NCBI GenBank assembly: GCA_913051935.1
Contig: CAJXCU010000002.1
Location: 1-64,000 of the forward strand
Direction: 5' to 3'
Length of the DNA: 64,000 bases
DNA from: an uncultured Flavobacteriales bacterium
GTDB lineage: Bacteria > Bacteroidota > Bacteroidia > Flavobacteriales_D > Crocinitomicaceae
Shown here one piece after another: positions 7,933 to 17,421 of this stretch. Positions within the stretch are counted from its first letter, which is position 1; each line of letters opens with the position of its first letter. The position numbers and the translations under genes are program-made. The notes beneath the pieces are model-generated. The model worked only from the letters and a program-made list of their open reading frames with translations, was not told the DNA's origin and searched no databases.

Positions 7933-8821
7933 CAGACAAAAATTTAATATGTTCTACCTTGTCTAAGACATAGGTAAATTGAATTATTGGTAAATAAACA
8001 AAAGAAGCGAACATTAGTTTTCGTGCATCGGCATCTTCTTGACTCAGGAATAATTTATAGGCATAAATGAAAAATAGTGTTCCCAGTAATGCAGCAATAA
8101 CAAAGGTTGTATTCCCCGTCCAATCTAGGAGCCATGGGATTAAACTAAAAGGAATCAATGCTATGGAATAAATTAGGATTTGAAATGCCGATTGTTTAGA
8201 CCTTCCGAGAGCGGAAGGTAACAAGTGATAACCCGCTTTTTGATAATCATCATGACTCACCCATGCAATTGCCCAAAAGTGTGGGAATTGCCACGTAAAT
8301 TGAACAAAAAACAACACGCCTGGTAAGAATCCGAAGGCATCTGTGGCCGCAATTGCTCCTAACAAGGGGGGTATTGCTCCTGGGAATGCTCCTACAAAAA
8401 CTGCCCAAGCACTTTTCGATTTCATGGGCGTATAAATAAACACGTAAGTAATGAAAGCTGAAAAACCAAGGAGCATACATTTGAGGTTGATCAGGAACAG
8501 TAATGTACTTCCAATAATTAGTAATACGATGACTATTGAGTATGCAAATTTAAGACTCATAATACCGAGAGGAAGAGGTCTGTTCTGGGTTCTAGACATT
8601 AGCTTATCTATGTCTCTCTCCCAAATTTGGTTGGCTCCATTGGAGGCAGCTGTAACAAAAGAACCGCCCACCATAAGCAGTGTGATTTCTAGGTAGTCTG
8701 AACCTCCAGCAAAAAGGTAACCTGTTAAAGCGGATAATACCACGAGAAAAGATAATCTAAACTTCGTAAAAACTAATATTTTCTTGTAAAGCGTCTGCTT
8801 TGTTGAATCTTCTTGCGTCAT
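7919..8821 (-). CDS. ctaB: Protoheme IX farnesyltransferase (heme O synthase)
   Basis: The 300-residue UbiA-superfamily membrane enzyme transfers a farnesyl group to protoheme IX to make heme O, the precursor of heme A for cytochrome oxidase. The prenyl-diphosphate motif is clear: 'SNGANQIWERDID' (about 60-72), followed by 'MSRTQNRPLP'. The second loop, 'FTWQFPHFWAIAW...DDYQKAGYHLLP', is typical of heme O synthases. Eight to nine hydrophobic helices fit the family. It is the first gene of the oxidase assembly operon and has a TAATTTTG element seven bases before its ATG. Confidence 0.95.
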   Translation of the reverse strand: MTQEDSTKQTLYKKILVFTKFRLSFLVVLSALTGYLFAGGSDYLEITLLMVGGSFVTAASNGANQIWERDIDKLMSRTQNRPLPLGIMSLKFAYSIVIVLLIIGSTLLFLINLKCMLLGFSAFITYVFIYTPMKSKSAWAVFVGAFPGAIPPLLGAIAATDAFGFLPGVLFFVQFTWQFPHFWAIAWVSHDDYQKAGYHLLPSALGRSKQSAFQILIYSIALIPFSLIPWLLDWTGNTTFVIAALLGTLFFIYAYKLFLSQEDADARKLMFASFVYLPIIQFTYVLDKVEHIKFLSDGFI

Positions 8822-8828
8822 GGACGAG

Positions 8829-8836
8829 CAAAATTA
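8829..8836 (-). promoter_or_regulatory. Promoter -7 element of the oxidase operon (TAATTTTG)
   Basis: On the minus strand TAATTTTG matches the Bacteroidota -7 consensus TAnnTTTG. It lies seven bases upstream of the ctaB ATG, so the transcript should have almost no leader. I see no good -33 TTG at the usual distance. Confidence 0.45.
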
Positions 8837-8953
8837 CAAATTAAATAGTCCTTACCCGAGGAATGAGGCATTTATCATAAATAATAAAAAACCAAATCAA
8901 TGGTCTGAAGCTACGGACAATAACCCTTATATTTAACACAAAATTAGTTTCTT

Positions 8954-9730
8954 ATGTACGAAAATATTTCCGTGAATCTTTCCGATGGTATAGCTGTATT
9001 GACCATTGATCGACCAAAGCAGCTAAACGCCTTAAATAAAAGAACCATAGAAGAAGCTCATGCTGCACTAAAAGTGCTTGAAAGCAATAACGAAGTTTCA
9101 GTAGTGATTTTGACTGGAGCAGAAGAAAAGGCCTTCGTAGCAGGGGCAGATATCAAGGAGTTTGCAGATTTTACAATTGCACAAGGAGGTGCGCTTGCAA
9201 AAAATGGGCAGGATCTTTTATTTAATCTGGTTGAGCATTATCCAAAACCTGTGATTGCTGCAGTCAATGGTTTTGCTCTCGGTGGCGGATTAGAATTGGC
9301 AATGTCGGCGCATATCAGGATTGCCTCTTCCAACGCAAAAATGGGCTTACCAGAGGTTTCTCTTGGTGTGATTCCTGGCTATGGGGGCACACAGCGATTA
9401 GCGCAGCTTGTTGGAAAAGGAAAGGCAAACGAGCTTATTTTTACAGCAGGGATGATTTCAGCGGAAGAAGCTCTTCGTTGTGGGTTGGTCAATGCCGTTG
9501 TGGAACAAGACGTTCTGATGGAGACAGCAATGAAGATGGCTTCCAAAATATTGCGAAATTCACCAATGGCTATTCGGTCGGCAATTAAAGCCGTAAATGC
9601 TGGTTATACCTCAGGGGTAAACGGTTATGAGGTAGAAATTGAAGAGTTTGCGAAATGTTTTGGAACCGATGAGTTTAAGGAGGGAACCAATGCGTTTCTA
9701 GAGAAAAGGAAAGCAAATTTCAGAAAATAA
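8954..9730 (+). CDS. Enoyl-CoA hydratase/isomerase family protein (crotonase)
   Basis: The 258-residue product is a crotonase-fold enzyme that hydrates trans-2-enoyl-CoA or crotonyl-CoA in fatty-acid oxidation or C4 metabolism. The oxyanion-hole sequences 'AGADIKEF' (63-70) and 'ALGGGLELAM' (109-117) are present, and both catalytic glutamates of hydratases are visible (about Glu114 in GGGLELAM and Glu134 in LPEVSLG). 'PGYGGTQRL' completes the family signature. Having both Glu residues favours hydratase over pure isomerase activity. Its stop codon is one base before the next ATG, so it may be co-transcribed with the flippase, though the functions look unrelated. Confidence 0.9.
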   Translation: MYENISVNLSDGIAVLTIDRPKQLNALNKRTIEEAHAALKVLESNNEVSVVILTGAEEKAFVAGADIKEFADFTIAQGGALAKNGQDLLFNLVEHYPKPVIAAVNGFALGGGLELAMSAHIRIASSNAKMGLPEVSLGVIPGYGGTQRLAQLVGKGKANELIFTAGMISAEEALRCGLVNAVVEQDVLMETAMKMASKILRNSPMAIRSAIKAVNAGYTSGVNGYEVEIEEFAKCFGTDEFKEGTNAFLEKRKANFRK

Positions 9731-9731
9731 T

Positions 9732-11195
9732 ATGACGAGTCCTTTAAAGCGACTTTTTGGGCAAACCGCTATTTATGGGCTGTCTTCCATTCTTGGAAGG
9801 CTACTTAATTATTTGCTAGTCCCTCTTTACACTGCAGTTTTTGTAGATCCCTCAGATTATGGAGTTGTTTCTGAATTATATGCTTGGGTAGCTTTTCTAA
9901 TAGTTTTGCTCACATTCGGCATGGAAACAGCGTTCTTTAAATTTATTCAAAAAGAAGGGTCTAAGGAGAAGACTTTTGCAACAGCCTTGGTATCATTGCT
10001 ATTTGTTAACGGTATTTTTTTTTTAGTTGTAGTTCTTTTTAATAAGGATTTAGCACGTCTTCTGCTTTTTGAACATCATGGTGAATATATTCTTTTATTG
10101 GGCGCCATTGTTGCTATTGATGCTATTTCCTCTCTTCCACTTGCCAAGCTCAGGGCAGAAGAAAAAGCACTTCGTTTTTCTTTGATTCAGTTTAGTTCAA
10201 TAGGTGTTAATATAGCACTGAATCTAATCTTAATGCTTGGTTTTGTCTCCTCAGATAATCCAGAACGAGGTGTTCTGTATATATTGTTAGCAAACTTGAT
10301 TGCCTCATTGGTCAAACCCGTTTTGCTCTATAAATCATTTCGGTTGAAATCAAGTTTTGATCAATCTCTTTTCAAGAAGATGGTTCTCTATTCTTTTCCA
10401 CTTGCAATTGCTGGTTTTGCAGGAATTATTAATGAAACTATAGATAGGATTCTACTAAAACAGATGCTTTATGATCCATTAATACCGGATTCTTTGAATT
10501 ATGCGGAAGCTCAGGTTGGGATTTATAGCGCGTCCTATAAATTAGCAATGTTGGTGACCATATTTTTGCAAGCTTTCCGATATGCGGCAGAGCCTTTTTT
10601 CTTTAACCAGATGAATAATGAAAATAAAAATCAGATATATGTCAAGGTGATGAATGCATTTATTGGATTGGTTTCTGTCGTATTTCTTTTAGTTGCCCTA
10701 AACATTGATATTTTTAAACACTTTATTCAAAATGAATCTTATTGGATTGGATTGCGGGTAGTCCCGATACTTTTACTTGCGAATGTTTTCCTTGGCATCT
10801 ATTACAACCAAAGCATTTGGTATAAGCTAAGTGGAGAGACGAGGTTTGGTGCTTACATAGCTTTGTGTGGGGCTTGTATTACCGTTTTAATTAATGTCTT
10901 ATTTATTCCAAAATATGGATATATGGCATGCGCTTGGGCTACATTAATTGTTTATTTCTTTCAAATGTTGCTTTCATATTTTCTTGGACAAAGACATTAC
11001 CCAATACCATATAATATTTGGAAGTTTTTCTTGTACATTGGCGTTGCACTTGGGATTTACTTCTTTGCTATTCAAATTAAGTTTGATGGGTTTTATTGGA
11101 ATTTAGCTTTCAGAAATAGTTTACTTTTCATTTTTGTGATCAGTCTTTTCTATTTTGAAAGGAAGAAAGACACGCAAGAAAATCCAAGCGATTAA
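9732..11195 (+). CDS. Polysaccharide flippase (Wzx/MOP-superfamily membrane protein)
   Basis: The 487-residue protein has 12-14 predicted membrane helices and the N-terminal pattern of lipopolysaccharide/oligosaccharide flippases ('LFGQTAIYGLSSILGRLLNYLLVPLYTAVF...DYGVVSELYAWVAFLIVLLTFGMETAFFKF'). Such proteins move undecaprenyl-linked glycans across the inner membrane. No glycan cluster surrounds it, so its substrate is unknown; surface polysaccharide or LPS is the likely destination. The C-terminal tail is Lys/Glu-rich. Confidence 0.82.
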   Translation: MTSPLKRLFGQTAIYGLSSILGRLLNYLLVPLYTAVFVDPSDYGVVSELYAWVAFLIVLLTFGMETAFFKFIQKEGSKEKTFATALVSLLFVNGIFFLVVVLFNKDLARLLLFEHHGEYILLLGAIVAIDAISSLPLAKLRAEEKALRFSLIQFSSIGVNIALNLILMLGFVSSDNPERGVLYILLANLIASLVKPVLLYKSFRLKSSFDQSLFKKMVLYSFPLAIAGFAGIINETIDRILLKQMLYDPLIPDSLNYAEAQVGIYSASYKLAMLVTIFLQAFRYAAEPFFFNQMNNENKNQIYVKVMNAFIGLVSVVFLLVALNIDIFKHFIQNESYWIGLRVVPILLLANVFLGIYYNQSIWYKLSGETRFGAYIALCGACITVLINVLFIPKYGYMACAWATLIVYFFQMLLSYFLGQRHYPIPYNIWKFFLYIGVALGIYFFAIQIKFDGFYWNLAFRNSLLFIFVISLFYFERKKDTQENPSD

Positions 11196-11240
11196 AACCC
11201 TTTGAAAGCTTTGTTGTTAGGTTAAATGTGTTTAATAATC

Positions 11241-11248
11241 TAACTTTG
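11241..11248 (+). promoter_or_regulatory. Promoter -7 element of dxs (TAACTTTG)
   Basis: TAACTTTG fits TAnnTTTG and ends ten bases before the dxs ATG. A TTG lies upstream but at a spacing of about 24 bases, longer than usual. Confidence 0.45.
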
Positions 11249-11258
11249 CCTTATCGTT

Positions 11259-13208
11259 ATGTCAAAATACAAACCAGGGAACTTTTTAGATCAAATAGAC
11301 GTCCCAAAAGACTTAAGGGATAAGTTTTCTATTGATGATTTACCTCAGATTTCTGCCGAGGTTCGGCAATACATTATCGATGTTATTTCTGAGATAGGAA
11401 ATAGTCACTTTGGTGCAAGTCTTGGCGTTGTTGAATTAACTGTTGCGCTCCATTATGTTTTTGATACACCGATTGATAAAATTGTATGGGACGTAGGTCA
11501 CCAGGCATATGGACATAAGATATTAACAGGAAGAAGAAAAGTATTTCACACCAACAGAAGCAAAGGAGGAATCTCGGGTTTTCCGAAAAGGTCAGAAAGT
11601 GAGTATGATACCTTTGGTGTAGGTCATTCTTCCACATCGGTTTCGGCGGCATTGGGAATGGCTATCGCAAATAAGTATGCTGGAGATTCAAAAACACAAC
11701 ATATTGCTGTTATTGGGGATGGTGCAATGACGGCAGGAATGGCTTTTGAGGGAATCAATCATGCTGGTTTCGAAAAGGACGCAAATTTATTGGTGGTTTT
11801 GAACGATAATGGAATGTCAATTGAACCAAGCGTTGGCGCATTAAGAGAGTATTCTAAGGGCTTTAAGCCATCTCAGCCATTAGGAAATGTAAAGGAGGAA
11901 ATATGGAAAATCCTGGGCAAGGTATCTAAGTTTGGTCCCGATGCACAAAGCATTGCAACAAAAGTTTCGAAAATCATAAGGGGGGGATTAAAAAGTAACT
12001 TGTTTGAGTCTTTAAATTTTCAATATTACGGACCTGTAGATGGGCATGATGTGGTACGTTTGGCAACTGTGCTAGAAGAACTAAAGGATATACCGGGGCC
12101 AAAAATCCTCCATTGTATTACACGTAAAGGTGCGGGGTATAAATTTTCAGAGGAAGGAAACCCTGCGCAATGGCATGCCCCGGGTATTTTCAATAAAGAA
12201 ACAGGTGAAATTATCAAAATCGTTCCTCCTGCCCAGCAACCTCCAAAATATCAAGATGTCTTTGGTCATACGATTGTAGAGCTTGCAGAGAAGAACGAAA
12301 AAATAATGGGCATTACGCCTGCCATGCCTTCAGGTTGTTCTCTGAACATTATGATGAAAGCAATGCCTGAACGTGCATTTGATGTGGGAATAGCCGAGCA
12401 ACATGCTGTTACCTTCAGTGCAGGTTTGGCTGTTCAAGGGTTATTACCGTTTTGTAATATATATTCCTCATTTATGCAGCGCGCCTATGATCAAGTGCTT
12501 CATGATGTAGCGTTACAAAATTTAAATGTTGTTTTTTGTTTAGATCGTGCTGGACTGGTCGGAGCAGACGGAGCAACCCATCATGGTGCGTATGACTTGT
12601 CCTATATGCGATGTATTCCAAATATGGTGATTTCTGCACCTATGAATGAAGAAGAGCTGAGAAACCTAATGTATACAGCACAACTTCCTAACCGTGGCCC
12701 GTTCACCATAAGATATCCAAGAGGCAGAGGTGTTCTTTCAAAATGGAAGACTCCTATGAAAGAGATCCCTATAGGAAAAGGAAGGCGTCTTATAAACGGA
12801 AAAGACATTGCTATCTTATCCGTAGGTCACCCAGGTAATTTTGTTCAAGAAGCAGCCCAACAGTTGACTGAAATAGGTGTGTCTTTTGCGCATTATGATA
12901 TGCGATTTGTAAAGCCGATTGATGAGATTATGCTTCATGAAATCTTCACAAAGTTTAAGTATATCATTACTGTAGAGGACGGATGCATAATGGGTGGATT
13001 TGGCTCAGCAGTTATTGAGTTTATGGCTGATCAAAAGTATCAAGCGGAAGTGGTGAGGCTTGGTATTCCGGACAAATATGTTCATCATGGAACCCAAAAA
13101 GAATTATGGTCTGATTGCGGGTACGATACCAACGGTATTGTAGATACCGTCATAAAGACACTTTCTTTATCGGTGCCGTCTAGAAAACTGAAAAAAAACA
13201 TCAGCTAA
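11259..13208 (+). CDS. dxs: 1-deoxy-D-xylulose-5-phosphate synthase
   Basis: The 649-residue thiamine-diphosphate enzyme condenses pyruvate and glyceraldehyde 3-phosphate to DXP, the entry to the MEP isoprenoid pathway. Catalytic His residues are visible (His50 in GNSHFGASLG and His81 in VWDVGHQAYGHK). The ThDP/Mg motif is 'VIGDGAMTAGMAFE...LNDNGMS', and the conserved Glu lies in 'DVGIAEQHAVTFSAGLA'. The transketolase C-terminal domain follows from about residue 510. Length is normal. Isoprenoid precursors made here also feed the farnesyl group used by the nearby heme O synthase, though the genes are not in one operon. Confidence 0.96.
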   Translation: MSKYKPGNFLDQIDVPKDLRDKFSIDDLPQISAEVRQYIIDVISEIGNSHFGASLGVVELTVALHYVFDTPIDKIVWDVGHQAYGHKILTGRRKVFHTNRSKGGISGFPKRSESEYDTFGVGHSSTSVSAALGMAIANKYAGDSKTQHIAVIGDGAMTAGMAFEGINHAGFEKDANLLVVLNDNGMSIEPSVGALREYSKGFKPSQPLGNVKEEIWKILGKVSKFGPDAQSIATKVSKIIRGGLKSNLFESLNFQYYGPVDGHDVVRLATVLEELKDIPGPKILHCITRKGAGYKFSEEGNPAQWHAPGIFNKETGEIIKIVPPAQQPPKYQDVFGHTIVELAEKNEKIMGITPAMPSGCSLNIMMKAMPERAFDVGIAEQHAVTFSAGLAVQGLLPFCNIYSSFMQRAYDQVLHDVALQNLNVVFCLDRAGLVGADGATHHGAYDLSYMRCIPNMVISAPMNEEELRNLMYTAQLPNRGPFTIRYPRGRGVLSKWKTPMKEIPIGKGRRLINGKDIAILSVGHPGNFVQEAAQQLTEIGVSFAHYDMRFVKPIDEIMLHEIFTKFKYIITVEDGCIMGGFGSAVIEFMADQKYQAEVVRLGIPDKYVHHGTQKELWSDCGYDTNGIVDTVIKTLSLSVPSRKLKKNIS

Positions 13209-13250
13209 TCCTAAATTTTACTTTATCTTGGATGATTAAATTTTAAAATT

Positions 13251-14648
13251 ATGTCGTCCAAAACGAATCAAAGTGCTCTATTTACATTAACAACTGTATT
13301 CTTTTTTTGGGGTTTCGTTGCTGCGAGTAACGATATTTTAATTCCAGTTTTTAAAGAAGCTTTCAATCTGACACAGGGCCAAAGTCAATTTGTCTCGATC
13401 GCATTCTATATTTCCTACACTGTCGGTTCTTTGATTTACATGGGGATTTCTCTTTTTATAGGAAAAGATCTTGTGAATAAAATGGGCTATAAAAACGGTC
13501 TGGTTTTGGGTTTGGTCATTTCCGCACTCGGCACATTGCTATTTTATCCCGCAGCAAATTCTGGCTCCTACCCCTTGATGCTGGCCGGTTTGTTCACTGT
13601 GGGACTAGGGTTCTCTCTCCAGCAAACGGTTGCAAACCCCTTGGCGATTGCTTTAGGACCTGTTAAAACTGGTTCTCAAAGGTTAACCTTGGCTGGAGGG
13701 ATTAATAATTTTGGAACAACCATAGGTCCACTGATTGTTAGCTTTGCCATTTTTGGAACTGCCTCATCAGGCAGCACAAATTTGAGCATAGAGAGTGTCA
13801 AAATCCCATATTTAATTCTTGGTGTTGCTTTTTTATTGGTAGCGATGCTATTGAAGTTTTCCTCTCTGCCAGAGCATCCAGAAAATCAGAAGGATTCGAT
13901 TGAAGATGCGGCCTCCTCTAAAAAGTCTGCTTTACAATATCCACAGCTCGTTTTGGGGATGTTTGCTATTTTTTTGTATGTGGGAGTTGAGGTATCAACA
14001 GCAGCAAATTTACCCGAGTATATGTCTAAGGAGCTGGGGTTTGCTATAGATGAAATCGCGCCATATGTCTCACTTTATTGGGCTAGTTTAATGATCGGTC
14101 GTTGGACTGGAGCGGTTCAGGCTTTTACTGAAAACATGTCTTTGCAAAAAATATTGCGTTTTATTGCACCGTATTTAGCGTTTGGTGTTTTCCTACTTGT
14201 CAATGCGATCGCTAACCATGACCTTACACCATTTTATGTTTATGGCCTAATCATTTTAGTTTTAATTGCAGCTGATATGGCAAGTAAAGGCGATGCTGCT
14301 CGAATGTTGTTGATTTTTTCTATTCTCGGAATCTGTGCTTTATTTGTGGGTATGCTGACGACAGGAATGGTTAGTGTATACGCCATTACAAGTGTTGGTT
14401 TATTTTGTAGTACGCTTTGGCCGTGTATCTTCGCTCTCTCTGTTAGGGGACTAGGCAAACATACCAGTCAGGGTAGTAGTTTTTTAATTATGATGATTAT
14501 GGGAGGCGGAATTATCAGCTGGTTACAGGGGGCTGTATCCGAAAGTATTGGTATACAGAGCAGTTATATTATTGGTGTTTTATGTTTTGCGTATCTCGGT
14601 TTTTTTGCTTGGATTGTTAAAAATAGATACTCTATTTCTGCTAAGTAA
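13251..14648 (+). CDS. Sugar MFS transporter, FucP/GluP type
   Basis: The 465-residue major facilitator protein has 12 predicted helices and the features of the fucose/glucose/galactose permease group: 'FFFWGFVAASNDILIPVFKEAFNLTQGQSQFV' at the N-terminus, 'QQTVANPLAIALGP', and 'GGINNFGTTIGPL' in the first half. These permeases import monosaccharides with protons. It lies 59 bases upstream of a GH3 glucosidase in the same direction, suggesting uptake of the monosaccharide released by that enzyme. Confidence 0.87.
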   Translation: MSSKTNQSALFTLTTVFFFWGFVAASNDILIPVFKEAFNLTQGQSQFVSIAFYISYTVGSLIYMGISLFIGKDLVNKMGYKNGLVLGLVISALGTLLFYPAANSGSYPLMLAGLFTVGLGFSLQQTVANPLAIALGPVKTGSQRLTLAGGINNFGTTIGPLIVSFAIFGTASSGSTNLSIESVKIPYLILGVAFLLVAMLLKFSSLPEHPENQKDSIEDAASSKKSALQYPQLVLGMFAIFLYVGVEVSTAANLPEYMSKELGFAIDEIAPYVSLYWASLMIGRWTGAVQAFTENMSLQKILRFIAPYLAFGVFLLVNAIANHDLTPFYVYGLIILVLIAADMASKGDAARMLLIFSILGICALFVGMLTTGMVSVYAITSVGLFCSTLWPCIFALSVRGLGKHTSQGSSFLIMMIMGGGIISWLQGAVSESIGIQSSYIIGVLCFAYLGFFAWIVKNRYSISAK

Positions 14649-14707
14649 TACTGAAGTATATTCCCTAATAAAAATTCAGCGTCTAAGTTGAACTTAAAAA
14701 TTTTGAA

Positions 14708-17008
14708 ATGTTAGTACCATATTTTTTTCTACGCAGTAGAATTTATCTTTTTTTGTGCCTTTTTTTTCTATTATCATGTGTTGATAATAATCCAAATCAA
14801 GCTGAGCCTGCAATTGACCAGCGTGTTACTGAATTGATAGCCAAGATGACCTTACAAGAAAAAATAGGTCAAATGAATCAATATAATGGCTTTTGGAATG
14901 TAACAGGCCCCTCCCCTAAAGAGGGAAATGCAAAAGAAAAGTATGGTCATCTTGCACAAGGCTTAGTTGGTTCAATGCTCAATGTTCGCGGTGCTAAAGA
15001 GGTCCGCGCTGTCCAAGAAGTCGCCGTCAATCAATCAAGGCTTGGTATTCCTTTGATCATTGGTTTTGACTTGATTCATGGTTATAAGACGATAAGCCCG
15101 ATTCCTTTGGCCGAATCGGCCAGCTGGGATTTAGAGGCCATTCGCAATTCTGCAGCGCTTGGTGCAAAAGAAGCCTCTGCGGCTGGGATTAATTGGACCT
15201 TTGCACCTATGGTGGATATTACACGTGATGCACGTTGGGGGCGAGTGATGGAAGGAGCAGGAGAGGATCCTTATCTTGGAAGCCTCATTGCAGCAGCAAG
15301 GGTCAAAGGTTTTCAAGGGGATGATTTATCTAGTTCAAGTTCTGTTGCAGCTTGTGCTAAACATTTTGCTGCCTACGGCCTCGCAGAAAGCGGACGAGAT
15401 TACAATACAGTAGATATAGGAGAGCATACCCTTCACAACATTGTTTTACCTCCTTTTAAGGCTGCAGCAGATGCAGGTGTCCGTACATTTATGAATGCCT
15501 TTAATGAGCTAAACGGAATTCCTTCAACGGCAGATAAAATGCTGCAAAGAGATATATTAAAAGGTGATTGGGGCTTTGATGGATTTGTTGTTTCGGATTG
15601 GGGCTCATTAAAGGAGATGATTGTTCATGGATATGCTAAGGATAAAAAGCATGCAGCTGAGCTAGGTGTAAAAGCCGGCTCCGACATGGACATGGAGTCC
15701 TATATTTATCTTACTGAGCTAGAGTCACTCATTGAAAATGGACATGTTGCGATTGAACAGATAGACGATGCTGTTCGGAGAATATTGACTATTAAATATG
15801 AGCTCGGTCTTTTTGATGATCCTTTTCACTATTGTGATACGATTCGTGAACAGGAGATAACAGGTTCGCCCGAAATAAGAGAAGGCGCATTGGAGATGGC
15901 TAAAAAATCCATTGTGCTTTTGAAAAACGCTGAAGCGACTTTGCCTTTGAAAAAGGAAGGACAGACCATCGCTCTGATTGGGCCTTTGGTATCAGATAAA
16001 AATAGTCCACTGGGCAATTGGCGCATTGCAGGTGATAACAATTCAGCGGTATCTGTTCTTGAGGGGATGCTAAATTATGATGGTAATACACTCATTCATG
16101 AACAGGGGGTCAAGCTTGTGAATGAAATCCCTTTATTTCACAAAGAAGTGGACATAAACACCACTGATAGAAGTGGAATGAAAGCGGCAAAGATTGCTGC
16201 AAAGAATGCGGATGTTGTGGTGATGGTTTTAGGTGAATATGGTTTTCAGTCAGGTGAGGGTCGAAGCCGATCTAAACTTGACCTACCTGGATTACAGCAG
16301 GAGCTACTAGAAGAAATATATGCAATAAATACAAATATCGTTTTAGTTCTGATGAACGGACGGCCTTTGGTGCTGAATTGGGCCGATGAGCATCTCCCAG
16401 CGATTATTGAAGCGTGGCATCTCGGTACAGAAAGTGGAAATGCCATTGCACAGGTATTGTATGGTGAATACAATCCAAGTGGAAAGCTTCCCATGAGTTT
16501 TCCGCGAAGTGTGGGACAGATGCCTTTGTATTATAATCATAAAAATACGGGACGTCCAGGAGCGGAAGGAGCAGATGCAGGAAGCGTATTTTGGTCACAT
16601 TACAGCGATGAAAAAAATTCACCTTTATTTCCATTTGGTTTTGGATTAAGCTATACCCAATTTGAATACTCGGAGATAACTTTAAATGAAACAATCCTTA
16701 AAAATGGAAATACCATTGAGGCCTCGGTGACGTTAACTAATGTTGGAAATGTTCAAGGAAAGGAGGTGGTACAAATGTATATTCGTGATCACTTTGCAAG
16801 TGTCACTCGTCCCGTGAGAGAGCTCAAAGGTTTTGAACTTGTAGCCTTAGAACCTGGAGAGTCAAAAGAAATTATATTTGAGATAACTCCTGAAACTTTA
16901 GCTTTCTACAGTGCAAACATGCAATGGGAATCAGAGCCAGGTGCCTTTAGTCTGTTTATCGGGACGAATTCGGCCACAACACGAAGTGTTGACTTTAAAT
17001 TGGAATAA
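14708..17008 (+). CDS. bglX: Glycoside hydrolase family 3 beta-glucosidase, lipoprotein
   Basis: The 766-residue GH3 enzyme removes terminal beta-glucosyl (or xylosyl) units from oligosaccharides. The signal peptide ends in LLSC (Cys24), indicating a lipoprotein exported to the periplasm or outer membrane. Domains in order: (alpha/beta)8 barrel with 'KHFAAYG' and the nucleophile Asp near residue 297 in 'GFDGFVVSDWGS'; the alpha/beta sandwich ('EGRSRSKLDLPGLQQELL'); and a C-terminal fibronectin-III-like domain at about 670-755 ('GKEVVQMYIRDHFASVTRPVRELKGFE'). This is the BglX layout. It pairs with the upstream sugar permease as a small beta-glucan or cellobiose-type utilisation unit. Confidence 0.92.
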   Translation: MLVPYFFLRSRIYLFLCLFFLLSCVDNNPNQAEPAIDQRVTELIAKMTLQEKIGQMNQYNGFWNVTGPSPKEGNAKEKYGHLAQGLVGSMLNVRGAKEVRAVQEVAVNQSRLGIPLIIGFDLIHGYKTISPIPLAESASWDLEAIRNSAALGAKEASAAGINWTFAPMVDITRDARWGRVMEGAGEDPYLGSLIAAARVKGFQGDDLSSSSSVAACAKHFAAYGLAESGRDYNTVDIGEHTLHNIVLPPFKAAADAGVRTFMNAFNELNGIPSTADKMLQRDILKGDWGFDGFVVSDWGSLKEMIVHGYAKDKKHAAELGVKAGSDMDMESYIYLTELESLIENGHVAIEQIDDAVRRILTIKYELGLFDDPFHYCDTIREQEITGSPEIREGALEMAKKSIVLLKNAEATLPLKKEGQTIALIGPLVSDKNSPLGNWRIAGDNNSAVSVLEGMLNYDGNTLIHEQGVKLVNEIPLFHKEVDINTTDRSGMKAAKIAAKNADVVVMVLGEYGFQSGEGRSRSKLDLPGLQQELLEEIYAINTNIVLVLMNGRPLVLNWADEHLPAIIEAWHLGTESGNAIAQVLYGEYNPSGKLPMSFPRSVGQMPLYYNHKNTGRPGAEGADAGSVFWSHYSDEKNSPLFPFGFGLSYTQFEYSEITLNETILKNGNTIEASVTLTNVGNVQGKEVVQMYIRDHFASVTRPVRELKGFELVALEPGESKEIIFEITPETLAFYSANMQWESEPGAFSLFIGTNSATTRSVDFKLE

Positions 17009-17050
17009 GCTAATTATCATTGGAATCATCAAAGTTTAACCTTTTGGCAT

Positions 17051-17398
17051 ATGGACTATGAAATAGAATTACGTTATCAGAAATTAAATAAACACCTCGA
17101 AAAAACTTTTGGAGACGATTTGGATGTTCACGCATTGTTATTCTTGATTGGAGTCAACGAATTGGGAAAGGGCCATAATAAGTATAGCAAGCAGGAAAAA
17201 ACAGATTTAATTCACATTGCAATTTGTACATTATTAGCACCTGCGGGATATTATGAACATAAGGGTCGAGATGAAGATGGATGGCCTCACTTTGAACGTT
17301 TGAGGAATTTGCCGCCTATTAATTCGAAAGAACAAGAGCATTTAATTAAGGAGGCGATGCTAGATTATTTTATAGAGCATCAATATTACACGGAGTGA
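17051..17398 (+). CDS. Conserved hypothetical protein, 115 aa
   Basis: The short, soluble, charged protein has no signal peptide or membrane segment. It contains 'LDVHALLFLIGVNELGKGHNKYSKQEKTDLIHIAICTLL' and a 'GRDEDGWPHFERL' stretch. Conserved-looking His, Trp and Asp residues suggest a folded domain. I do not recognise the family. It follows the GH3 gene by about 40 bases and ends before the convergent porZ gene. Coding appears real: codon use resembles its neighbours and no longer competing frame exists. Confidence 0.6.
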   Translation: MDYEIELRYQKLNKHLEKTFGDDLDVHALLFLIGVNELGKGHNKYSKQEKTDLIHIAICTLLAPAGYYEHKGRDEDGWPHFERLRNLPPINSKEQEHLIKEAMLDYFIEHQYYTE

Positions 17399-17421
17399 TT
17401 CCCCTCTCAAATAAAATAGAC

